Shown: positions 1 through 7,904 of the stretch, one piece after another
How positions within the stretch are numbered: the first letter of the stretch is position 1
Layout of the letters: every line of letters begins with the position of its first letter
Origin: Saccharicrinis fermentans DSM 9555 = JCM 21142
Lineage (GTDB): Bacteria > Bacteroidota > Bacteroidia > Bacteroidales > Marinilabiliaceae
Assembly: GCF_000517085.1 (NCBI RefSeq)
Contig: NZ_KI912107.1
Span: forward strand, 5,862,712 to 5,926,711
Direction of reading: 5' to 3'
Length of the DNA: 64,000 nt
Position numbers and translations under genes: made by a program
Notes under the pieces: generated by a model
What the model was told of the DNA's origin: nothing
Seen by the model: only the letters and a program-made list of their open reading frames with translations
The model's database searches: none

Positions 1-1
1 T

Positions 2-997
2 AATAAAAAATTAGGGGTGTCCGGGAGTGGTATCGGTCTTAATTTGGTGCGTGAAATGGTACAGCTGCATCATGGTACAATAAGTCTGGAAAGTGAAGAA
101 GGGAAAGGATCTACCTTTATTGTGTCACTGCCGGTGGAAAGACAGGAGGGTACGCCTGTGATGACGGAAGAACCAGAGAAAGAGCGAAAGGATGAGGGAG
201 GGAAGGAGATAGAAGGAAATAGCTCCACAGGTGATGCTAAGCCAATCATTCTGTTGGTTGAAGACAATGTGGATTTTCGGGTTTTTATGAAAGAAACTTT
301 ACAAGATCACTTCCTGGTTCATGAGGCCTCGGATGGAAAAATGGCCTATGAGATGGTACATGAAATATTGCCTGATTTAATTATTAGTGATGTGATGATG
401 CCTAATATGGACGGCCTAGAATTGTGTGATATATTGAGAAAGGATATTAGAACTTCGCATATTCCAATTATTCTACTGACTGCCCGCACGGCCGATGAGG
501 ATAAAATAAAGGGGCTGGAAATTGGGGCTGATGACTATATCACCAAACCTTTTAATATGGAATTGCTCTTGCTTAGAATCCATAAGCTGATAGAGAAAAG
601 AAATAAGATACAGAAGCAGTTTCAGAAAACTGTAGATATATCTCCCGGCGAAGTAACGATCACATCAATGGATGAAAAACTTATTAAAAAAGCAGTGCTT
701 TTAGTGGAGAACAAAATGTCTCAGGCCGACTTCTCGGTGGAAGATATGAGTAAGGAATTGGGAATGAGTCGTGTTTATCTGTATAAGAAAATGATGGCCA
801 TCACTGGTAAGTCGCCCATTGAGTTTATACGTATTATACGACTAAAACGAGGCGCCCAATTATTGGAGAAAAGCCAAATGCAAATTGCTGAAGTGGCATA
901 TCAGGTAGGATTTAATAGTCCAAGACTATTTTCTAAATATTTTAAACAGGAATATGGTATGTTACCTACCGCTTATGCAAAAGCCCAAAATAAATGA
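2..997 (+). CDS. Hybrid two-component sensor/regulator, C-terminal part (5' end outside window)
   Basis: This is the end of a hybrid two-component system, an inner-membrane regulator that senses oligosaccharides in the periplasm and activates PUL genes. The reading frame is open to the left edge, so the GTG at 17 is not a true start. Counting from that GTG, residues 1-40 are the G2 box and end of a histidine-kinase ATPase domain (SGSGIGLN), about 75-195 a receiver domain with phospho-acceptor Asp125 in ISDVMMPN and the conserved Lys in ITKPF, and about 235-325 an AraC-type DNA-binding domain. It closely resembles the C-terminus of the complete regulator at 7905-11996, so the two are paralogs within one locus. 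The esterase gene follows after 44 nt. Family call is firm; the ligand is unknown because the sensor half is not visible. Confidence 0.93.
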   Translation, partial: NKKLGVSGSGIGLNLVREMVQLHHGTISLESEEGKGSTFIVSLPVERQEGTPVMTEEPEKERKDEGGKEIEGNSSTGDAKPIILLVEDNVDFRVFMKETLQDHFLVHEASDGKMAYEMVHEILPDLIISDVMMPNMDGLELCDILRKDIRTSHIPIILLTARTADEDKIKGLEIGADDYITKPFNMELLLLRIHKLIEKRNKIQKQFQKTVDISPGEVTITSMDEKLIKKAVLLVENKMSQADFSVEDMSKELGMSRVYLYKKMMAITGKSPIEFIRIIRLKRGAQLLEKSQMQIAEVAYQVGFNSPRLFSKYFKQEYGMLPTAYAKAQNK

Positions 998-1041
998 GTA
1001 ATAGGTCTTTATTTTGATACTTAATTAAAAACATATATATA

Positions 1042-2130
1042 ATGAAACATCGATTCAGTTTAGGTATTACCATATATCTAATGTTTATTTTTTTAATTTC
1101 TTGTTCTGAGCAGGAACAAAATATTCAATTTGATAATCCGGATTTGAATTATGAAGGTAGGATTGAGTATGGGGCGGATGCCGCTGTTTTTTCTTGGTCA
1201 GGAACATCTGTTACAATGCAATTTAAAGGAACAGGAGTGTCAGCCTTGTTGCAGGATATGGATACTGCCAATTATTATAATGTAATTCTGGATGGTGAAG
1301 TGGTATCTAAAATACATATTGACACCTTGAAACATGCCTATGTATTGGCCTCGGGTTTGCCCAAAGGCAAACATACAATTCAGCTTTTTAAACGAACAGA
1401 ATGGGATAAAGGTCAAACTCTCTTTTATGGGTTTACAATAGAAAAAGGGGGACGACTATTGCCGTCACCTGCGCCCAAAAAACGGAAAATGGCATTTTAT
1501 GGTAATTCTATTACTTGTGGATATGGCAACGAAGATTTTACCGGGAAAGATCGTCCGTTTGGATACTTTCAGAATAACTATGAGGCCTATGGTGCTATCA
1601 CCGCTCGTCATTACAATGCGCAATATCACTGCATTGCTAAAAGTGGAATTGGGATAACGGTTAGCTGGTTTCCAATGATTATGTCAGAGATGTTCGATAG
1701 AATAGATGCAACTGATTCAACCTCCGTTTGGGATTTTTCTCAATATACGCCAGATATTGTGGTTGTAAATCTTTTTCAAAATGATTCGTGGATCGTTAAT
1801 AGGCCTAATTATGAGCAGTTTATTAGTCGATTTGGTACGAAAAAACCCAATGAGGATTTTATCATTAATGCCTATAAAAATTTTATTGCTTCTTTACGAA
1901 CTAAACATCCTCAATCGTATATTATCTGTGCTTTGGGTAATATGGATGCGACCATAGAAGGTTCCTTGTGGCCTGGTTATATCCAGGCGGCTGTGAACCA
2001 ATTAAACGATGATCGGATGTATACCTGTTTCTTCCCTTTTAAAAATACAGGAGGGCATCCTAAGGTGGATGAACATCATGCCATGGCAAATCAATTGATT
2101 GGCTTTATTGATCAAAATATTGCATGGTAA
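1042..2130 (+). CDS. CE2-like carbohydrate acetylesterase lipoprotein
   Basis: A predicted outer-surface or periplasmic lipoprotein that removes O-acetyl groups from a glycan. The lipobox is LISC with lipid Cys21. Residues about 30-140 form a beta-rich N-terminal domain typical of CE2 enzymes, followed by an SGNH/GDSL hydrolase domain with nucleophile Ser156 in YGNSITCGYGN and the C-terminal His block near residues 338-346 (GGHPKVDEHH). Length of 362 residues matches CE2 enzymes. CE2 members deacetylate xylan and mannan (established knowledge); given GH27, GH2 mannosidase and the epimerase nearby, acetylated mannan is the likely substrate (inference). It sits 44 nt after the partial HTCS gene and is followed by a hairpin terminator in the next spacer. 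Confidence 0.85.
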   Translation: MKHRFSLGITIYLMFIFLISCSEQEQNIQFDNPDLNYEGRIEYGADAAVFSWSGTSVTMQFKGTGVSALLQDMDTANYYNVILDGEVVSKIHIDTLKHAYVLASGLPKGKHTIQLFKRTEWDKGQTLFYGFTIEKGGRLLPSPAPKKRKMAFYGNSITCGYGNEDFTGKDRPFGYFQNNYEAYGAITARHYNAQYHCIAKSGIGITVSWFPMIMSEMFDRIDATDSTSVWDFSQYTPDIVVVNLFQNDSWIVNRPNYEQFISRFGTKKPNEDFIINAYKNFIASLRTKHPQSYIICALGNMDATIEGSLWPGYIQAAVNQLNDDRMYTCFFPFKNTGGHPKVDEHHAMANQLIGFIDQNIAW

Positions 2131-2439
2131 CCGGCTTTGGGTAATGTATGTTTTCAAAAAAAGAAAAATCATTTCAAAATCTATTACGTATTAGAATTGT
2201 TGCCAAGCAGCCTGTCGGCTAACTCGTTCCCATTCTTCATAGTGGTATTATCCTTCATAATAAATCGTTGATGAATGGTACTTTTCAATTCTCATAACGA
2301 AGTTCTAATTAAACAGCGGTGCATTGGCACCGCTGTTTACATTTTTGTACAATTTGTAAACAAAACATACATTCTTAATTGCTGTGCAAGTGGTAGTTTT
2401 GTGACAGTGGAGTTGTAGGGAACTGTAATGATTTAAGAT
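2131..2439. other. Intergenic region with old duplicated sequence and terminator
   Basis: No gene seen. Positions about 2180-2310 resemble parts of the spacer at 36541-36765. Shared pieces include the tract around GGCTAACTCGTT (2218-2229, versus GGCTAACTTGTT near 36579) and the ACGAAGTTCT tract near 2297 and 36763. The match is collinear but broken by the inserted palindromic element in the other copy. A strong hairpin lies at 2311-2338. I saw no convincing promoter for the GH42 gene, although the last 100 nt are AT-rich. Confidence 0.55.
2311..2338 (+). terminator. Hairpin terminator
   Basis: A perfect 12-bp inverted repeat (AAACAGCGGTGC, loop ATTG, then its complement) is followed by AC and a short T run. 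It lies 180 nt after the CE2 esterase and 100 nt before GH42. This fits a factor-independent terminator that separates the two, although the T run is only five long. Confidence 0.7.
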
Positions 2440-4530
2440 ATGATTATGATCAAAAAGAGGTTGATAGTAGCTATGTTTTTGGTGGGAGTATGTTCTTCCA
2501 TATTAGCTCAGAATTTTTTTCCAAAAAAAGACTTAATGTCTGTTGGGGTTTATTACTATCCTGAACATTGGTCGCCTGATCAGTGGGAGCGAGATGTGAA
2601 AAATATTGCTAAACACGGTTTTGAATTTATTCACATGGCAGAATTTGCCTGGGCGCAGATGGAACCAACCGAAAGACAATTTGATTTTTCATGGCTCGAT
2701 CGAATGGTAGAACTGGCTGAAGCAAATGGTCTTAAAATAATATTGGGAACGCCAACAGCTTGTCCTCCGGTTTGGTTAGGTGAGAAATATCCTGATATTT
2801 ATATGATGGACGCCAACTATCAGCGAAAAGAGCATGGAACAAGAGCCAATTTATCCTTATCAAATCCTTGGGTAAAGGAATATACAAAGCGCATTGTAAC
2901 GGCTATGGCCAGGCGCTATGGGAACTGTAAAACGGTAATGGGCTGGCAGATAGATAATGAGCCTGAGGCAAAGGAAGATTATAGTGAAGCAGCTCAACAA
3001 GCCTTTCGATTGTGGTTAAAGGATAAGTATGGTTCCGTGGAGATATTAAATGAAGCTTGGGGAACCGCATTTTGGAGTCAGCGCTATGCTTCTATCGATG
3101 AGGTTAGGATTCATAATGCCTCCAATGTAGGTTGGTGGGGTGTGAATCCTATTGCTTTGTTGGATTATAAAAGATTTACGGCTGATACACAGGCGGCTTA
3201 TCTGGATCTGCAGGCGCATGAGTTGCGCAAACATATCGCGAAATATCAATTTGTCACAACAAACTATGTGGCAAAGGGAAGCCAGTCTGATCCTGGAAGA
3301 AGCCAGCAAATGGATTTCGCTTCTTTTACTGCTTATCCGAATTATGGAAGTGCTAACTTGGGGGAGTTGGGTTTTCGTTTGGGTGATTATTCTGTATTGA
3401 TGTTTGCCAATGATTATTACCCATCGCTAAATGGTACGTCAGGCGTTATGGAGCTGCAACCGGGACAGGTAAATTGGGCACAGTATAATGCATTGCTTCA
3501 GCCAGGAACTGTGCGTATGTGGTTATGGCATTGTTTTGCCGCTTCCAATTCTTTTGCCTGTACTTATCGTTACCGACAAGTGTTATACGGAGCGGAACAG
3601 TATCATCATGGTATTACCTCCACCGATGGGCTTAGTTTGAGTCAGGGAGGCAAGGAATATGTCCAAGTCATACAGGAAATCAAACGTCTGCGTGAATTGT
3701 ATCAACCTCATTTGACAATGCCGAAAAAATTACAGCAACGAAAAGCAGCTATTTTGTGGTCCTTTGATAATCTGTGGAGTCTGGAACGGCAGAAACAAAC
3801 TAATCAGTGGAATACATGGAAACATATGCAGCGCTATCAGCAAGTTTTGCATTCCCTGGGAGCTCCTGTTTCTTTTATCTCAGAGCAGGATGATTTTAAT
3901 GAATATCCCTTTTTAATAGTTCCTGCCTATGAAATGGTTGATGAGGCTTTGGTGGAAAAATGGAAAGCGTATGTACGTCAGGGAGGAAAGCTGATTATTA
4001 GTGCACGGACAGGTGCCAAAAATAAAAATGCACATCTGTGGGAAGATAACTTGTCTGGCATTATGAATAGCCTGATTGGAGGTGAGCTTACTTCTTTTGA
4101 TATGCTGCCTAAAGGAAAAACGGGTAGTATCATGATGAATGGTAAAGCGTATTCCTGGAGTGCATGGGGCGAACATATGAGGCCTTATGAGCATGCCGGA
4201 GTCCTGGCTAGTTATGATGATCAGTTCTTTCAGGGGACCGCGTGCGTAATATCCAATGAAATAGGACGTGGAAAAGTGTGGTATTTGGGAGTGGTGTCTT
4301 GCGATGGCCTTCTGGAGAGGGATGTGATAAGGAATGCTTATGAACAAAGTAAAGTAGGTGTTGAAAGTTATCCTGAAGGGGTTCTTGTAGGTTATAGAGA
4401 TGGTTTTATGGTGGCGGTTAACTATTCTTCAGAGGACTATATTTTACAGTATGCAGGTCATTATTTGGTGGGAGATCGCATCCTAAAACCAGCAGATGTG
4501 GCTGTGTGGATGGTTGATGAAGGCATATGA
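2440..4530 (+). CDS. GH42 beta-galactosidase, secreted
   Basis: Predicted exported beta-galactosidase that removes terminal beta-galactose from oligosaccharides. A signal peptide spans about residues 1-24 (ending ILAQ). The (beta/alpha)8 barrel starts with VGVYYYPEHW. The acid/base is Glu174 in GWQIDNEPE and the nucleophile Glu338 in VMELQPGQVNW, both hallmarks of GH42. A trimerization-like Rossmann domain follows from about residue 425 (KAAILWSFDN) and a short C-terminal beta domain from about 630. The length of 696 is normal for the family. The start could also be the Met two codons later. Side-chain galactose of galactoglucomannan or pectic galactan is a reasonable target (inference). It is followed by 379 nt without a credible gene and then GH43. 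Confidence 0.92.
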   Translation: MIMIKKRLIVAMFLVGVCSSILAQNFFPKKDLMSVGVYYYPEHWSPDQWERDVKNIAKHGFEFIHMAEFAWAQMEPTERQFDFSWLDRMVELAEANGLKIILGTPTACPPVWLGEKYPDIYMMDANYQRKEHGTRANLSLSNPWVKEYTKRIVTAMARRYGNCKTVMGWQIDNEPEAKEDYSEAAQQAFRLWLKDKYGSVEILNEAWGTAFWSQRYASIDEVRIHNASNVGWWGVNPIALLDYKRFTADTQAAYLDLQAHELRKHIAKYQFVTTNYVAKGSQSDPGRSQQMDFASFTAYPNYGSANLGELGFRLGDYSVLMFANDYYPSLNGTSGVMELQPGQVNWAQYNALLQPGTVRMWLWHCFAASNSFACTYRYRQVLYGAEQYHHGITSTDGLSLSQGGKEYVQVIQEIKRLRELYQPHLTMPKKLQQRKAAILWSFDNLWSLERQKQTNQWNTWKHMQRYQQVLHSLGAPVSFISEQDDFNEYPFLIVPAYEMVDEALVEKWKAYVRQGGKLIISARTGAKNKNAHLWEDNLSGIMNSLIGGELTSFDMLPKGKTGSIMMNGKAYSWSAWGEHMRPYEHAGVLASYDDQFFQGTACVISNEIGRGKVWYLGVVSCDGLLERDVIRNAYEQSKVGVESYPEGVLVGYRDGFMVAVNYSSEDYILQYAGHYLVGDRILKPADVAVWMVDEGI

Positions 4531-4909
4531 TCATCATTGGTATTCTGGAAGTGATGGTATTTATCATTTTGATCATATATCAAAAACATAATCGTAGGTA
4601 CAACCGAATTGTTAAATCTATTTTTGGACTACAATATGATATGATAGTAGTATGGCCAGTGTCAATAATTAGTCTTTGCAAGAAAACTCCAAATACTGCG
4701 TTATTCTCATTTTTGAAACAGTCATTTACAATCAGTAAACTCCTTGGTTTCAAAAATATCGAAAGCCTTGTCTTTGAAGCTTTCTTATCAAAGACAGAAA
4801 AATCAGTCGTTTTCTTGCAGCCACTAATTAGACAAACAGGAGTACGATTCGTTTGGGTGAGTTTTATATGACAATGTATTAAAATATAAACATATTAAAT
4901 ACAAGCATA
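4531..4909. other. Gene-poor spacer with MITE-like repeat
   Basis: A 114-codon frame overlaps the GH42 stop by four bases (4527-4871) but has no recognizable domain and runs through repeat structure, so I do not call it. The spacer holds an 11-bp inverted repeat at 4677-4687/4809-4819 enclosing an inner 8-bp hairpin (4770-4777/4788-4795). Its last part, GGGTGAGTTTTATATG at 4855-4870, resembles the right arm of the dispersed leader element found elsewhere in the window, but I could not find the matching left arm. Confidence 0.5.
4677..4819. repeat. Possible miniature inverted-repeat element
   Basis: TGCAAGAAAAC at 4677-4687 is matched exactly by its complement at 4809-4819, giving a 143-nt unit. 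A second perfect inverted repeat (GTCTTTGA/TCAAAGAC, 10-nt loop) sits inside. No target-site duplication is obvious. It could be a decayed mobile element end pair or simply a long structured spacer. Confidence 0.4.
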
Positions 4910-6520
4910 ATGAAGAAGATATTAAAGAAATGGAGTGTGATCATCGTATGGTTGTGGTGTATGCTTGGGTGGCTTGCTGCGCAGGAGCTTCCTACGACCT
5001 TTAAGAATCCTATTCTGGCAGGTTTTCACCCTGATCCTTCTATTTGTAGGGTGGGGGATGATTATTATTTGGTGAATTCAACCTTTGTGTGGTTTCCAGG
5101 TTTGCCAATATATCACAGTAAAGATTTGGTGAACTGGAAATTAATAGGGCATGCTATTGATAGGCCTGATCAGGTGAATTTAGATGGTTTGCCTGATAAG
5201 TTGGGTCTGTTTGCGCCAACCATACGCTATCATGATGGTCTGTTTTATATTGTTAATACCTGTGTGGGGTGTAAAATGAATTTCTATATAACTGCCAGTA
5301 ATCCTGCAGGACCGTGGTCTGACCCGATATGGCTAACTGATGCACCGGGTATTGATCCCTCGCTGTATTGGGATGAGGATGGTACTTGTTACTATACGGG
5401 CATGACGGGAGTAGAAAAGGAAGAGTGGCCTACGCAAACGGTCGTTTTTAACCAAGAATTAGATTTACAACAACAGAAGTTGGTAGGTGATCGTTATTAC
5501 TTAACGAATGGACATGCCAATAATGCATCATATACCGAGGGGCCACATATATATAAAGTAAAGGACAAATATCTATTGTTGGTTTCGGAGGGTGGAACAG
5601 GACTGTATCATGCATTAACAGCTCATCATAGCGATTCGATCAATGGACCTTATGTTTCTGATTATATCAATCCTGTGATGACCCATCGTCATTTGGGCGA
5701 AGATTATCCGTTGCATGCCATTGGGCATGGAGACCTGATACAGACTCAAAATGGCGAGTGGTGGTGTATAATGTTGGGTAAACGTCGCATCCATAAAGAA
5801 ACCACCTTGGGTAGAGAGACCTTCCTTTCGAAAGTAATCTTTGAAGGTCAAACTCCTATTTTTAACCCCGGTGAAGGAAAGGTGTTAATGGAACAACTAC
5901 GACCGGATTTACCTTGGACACCTGTGGAAGAAGACGCGACGAGAGATGATTTCCAAGGAGAATCTCTTGGGATGAAATGGTGTACCATCCGTACTCCTCA
6001 AGAGACATTTTATAGGGTGGATGAGGGAAAATTACGATTAAGGCTTAGAAAACAGGTGATGGATAGCTTGGTTAACTCATCTGTTTTGTTGCAGCGTGTT
6101 CAGCATCATTGCTTTGAGATGACTACTAAAATGAGCTTTCGTACATCCAAACATCATGAGCAAGCAGGTATTACCTTGTATAGAACCAATGAAAACAATT
6201 ATAAGTTGATGAAAGATGATGAGGGTTTGGTTCTCATAAAGTCTTTTGAAGGAAACAATGAAGTCGTAGAACGGTTGCCATACAAAAGCAAAGAGGTTTA
6301 TTTGCATGTGGAGGGAAGCGGTTTGAAAGTTCAGTTTAGTATAGGGAAATCGTTGCATAATTTGAAACCCATTGGAGGTATGCAGAGTTTAGTAGTGATT
6401 GCTGATGGTCATGGCAATACTCAATTCAATGGGCCTGGGATAGGTATGTATGCAAGTAGTAATGGTAAAGAATCTGATAATTGGGCCATCTTTGATTGGT
6501 TTGAGTATAAGGGTTTGTGA
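4910..6520 (+). CDS. GH43 beta-xylosidase/alpha-L-arabinofuranosidase-like, secreted
   Basis: A signal peptide spans about residues 1-25 (ending LAAQ). Residues about 30-330 form a five-bladed propeller of family GH43, with catalytic base Asp42 in FHPDPS, pKa modulator Asp149 in GIDPS and general acid Glu210 in YTEGPH. A C-terminal concanavalin-like beta-sandwich from about residue 345 (DDFQGESLGMKW) to 535 is typical of longer GH43 proteins. GH43 members split beta-xylosides, alpha-L-arabinofuranosides or galactans; the subfamily and substrate cannot be fixed here. It sits between GH42 and GH27, so it probably removes a side chain of the same glycan (inference). Confidence 0.9.
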   Translation: MKKILKKWSVIIVWLWCMLGWLAAQELPTTFKNPILAGFHPDPSICRVGDDYYLVNSTFVWFPGLPIYHSKDLVNWKLIGHAIDRPDQVNLDGLPDKLGLFAPTIRYHDGLFYIVNTCVGCKMNFYITASNPAGPWSDPIWLTDAPGIDPSLYWDEDGTCYYTGMTGVEKEEWPTQTVVFNQELDLQQQKLVGDRYYLTNGHANNASYTEGPHIYKVKDKYLLLVSEGGTGLYHALTAHHSDSINGPYVSDYINPVMTHRHLGEDYPLHAIGHGDLIQTQNGEWWCIMLGKRRIHKETTLGRETFLSKVIFEGQTPIFNPGEGKVLMEQLRPDLPWTPVEEDATRDDFQGESLGMKWCTIRTPQETFYRVDEGKLRLRLRKQVMDSLVNSSVLLQRVQHHCFEMTTKMSFRTSKHHEQAGITLYRTNENNYKLMKDDEGLVLIKSFEGNNEVVERLPYKSKEVYLHVEGSGLKVQFSIGKSLHNLKPIGGMQSLVVIADGHGNTQFNGPGIGMYASSNGKESDNWAIFDWFEYKGL

Positions 6521-6553
6521 GTTCTATATGGCCATTGAAAATTTAATTAAAAT

Positions 6554-6621
6554 CATATGAAACGAGCCATGAGAATAGCTTCACACACAGAGGGATGATT
6601 ATTTCTGGCGAGTTCCATATG
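6554..6621 (+). repeat. Dispersed stem-loop leader element, copy A
   Basis: The outer arms CATATGAAACGAGCC (6554-6568) and GGCGAGTTCCATATG (6607-6621) pair over 15 positions, with a central tandem G.A/A.G and one A.C mismatch. The right arm ends 25 nt before the GH27 ATG. Copies B (30307), C (36621, - strand), D (48646) and E (22893) share the arms, the length of 66-68 nt and part of the loop. Confidence 0.75.
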
Positions 6622-6646
6622 ACTTTTGAAAGAAAAATATAAACAT

Positions 6647-7858
6647 ATGAAAAAGATAGCTACTTTATTGTTGGTGTTAAGTTCGTTAATAGGTTGGGGA
6701 CAGAAAGTACAAAATATTGCTTTAACACCTCCTATGGGCTGGAATAGTTGGAATACGTTCGGCACAGAAATTAATGAGCAATTGGTAATGGACATGGCAG
6801 ATGCATTTGTGGATTTAGGATTGCGTGATGCTGGTTATGAATATCTAGTGCTGGATGATGGTTGGATGGCCAAAGAAAGGGATGAGGATAATAACCTGGT
6901 GGCCGATCCGAATAAATTCCCCAATGGGATGAAGAAAGTGGTTGATTATGTACATGCTCGAAGACTGAAGTTTGGGATTTATAATTGTGCCGGAAACAAA
7001 ACCTGTGCAGGATACCCCGGTAGTCGAAGCTTTGAATATCAAGATGCCAAAAGATATGCACAATGGGGTGTTGATTTTTTGAAATATGACTGGTGTAATA
7101 CCGAAAACCTGAATGCCAAAGGTGCATACGAAACGATGCGTGATGCTTTGTATGCAACAGGACGACCTATTTTATTCAGTATTTGTGAATGGGGCGATCA
7201 TGAGCCCTGGAAATGGGGCGAAGAAATGGGGCATATGTGGCGTGTGACGGGCGATATTATTAATTGTTGGGATTGTACGGTTGGTCATGGAACATGGTCG
7301 TCTCTTGGCGTGTGGCCTATTGTTAAATTACGAAAAGATATCCGTCAATATGCCGGTCCTGGCCATTGGAATGATTTTGATATGATGGAAGTGGGCAATG
7401 GTATGTCGGCTGCAGAAGATCGTGTGCACTTTAGCCTGTGGGCAATGCTAGCCTCACCTTTAATCATGGGTAATGATCTGCGTTCTGCAGCACAGGAAAC
7501 GATTGAGATATTAACGAATGAAGAAGTAATTGCTGTTAATCAGGACTCTTTAGGTATACAGGCCTATTGTCATTCAGATGAGGGAGATATGGAGATATGG
7601 GCTAAACCTCTAGCCAATGGTGAGTGGGCATTGGCTTTTGTGAATATGGCTAAGAAAGATATTCAAATTAATTACGATTGGAATAAGCACCCTGTTAAAG
7701 ATGATTTGTCGAGCAGGGCACTGGAACTAAATAAGAATATCTATAAAATACGTGATTTGTACCATCATAAGGATTTGGGTAACACCCAGTCATTTTTAAA
7801 ATCAAATATTAAAGGACATGATGTGTTAATGCTTCGTCTTGAGCCAAATAATAAGTAA
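6647..7858 (+). CDS. GH27 alpha-galactosidase, secreted
   Basis: Removes alpha-1,6-linked galactose, the side chain of galactomannan. I chose ATG 6647 because a signal peptide starts there (MKKIATLLLVLSSLIGWGQ); an in-frame extension upstream runs into the leader element. The GH27 barrel begins LTPPMGWNSWNTFG, with nucleophile Asp148 in FLKYDWCN and acid/base Asp203 in RVTGDI. A C-terminal beta domain covers about residues 300-400. Length 403 is normal. The structured element copy A ends 25 nt upstream. The stop lies 46 nt before the HTCS start at 7905. Together with the GH2 beta-mannosidase this is the strongest sign of a galactomannan target. Confidence 0.95.
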   Translation: MKKIATLLLVLSSLIGWGQKVQNIALTPPMGWNSWNTFGTEINEQLVMDMADAFVDLGLRDAGYEYLVLDDGWMAKERDEDNNLVADPNKFPNGMKKVVDYVHARRLKFGIYNCAGNKTCAGYPGSRSFEYQDAKRYAQWGVDFLKYDWCNTENLNAKGAYETMRDALYATGRPILFSICEWGDHEPWKWGEEMGHMWRVTGDIINCWDCTVGHGTWSSLGVWPIVKLRKDIRQYAGPGHWNDFDMMEVGNGMSAAEDRVHFSLWAMLASPLIMGNDLRSAAQETIEILTNEEVIAVNQDSLGIQAYCHSDEGDMEIWAKPLANGEWALAFVNMAKKDIQINYDWNKHPVKDDLSSRALELNKNIYKIRDLYHHKDLGNTQSFLKSNIKGHDVLMLRLEPNNK

Positions 7859-7904
7859 GTTTGTTAGAGGGCAAAGTGAATTGTATTGCTTAGTTGATGC
7901 TATT

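Noticed and set aside
4527..4871. 114-codon + strand frame overlapping the GH42 stop
   Set aside because: No domain, odd composition, and it runs through inverted-repeat structure; reported as spacer instead.
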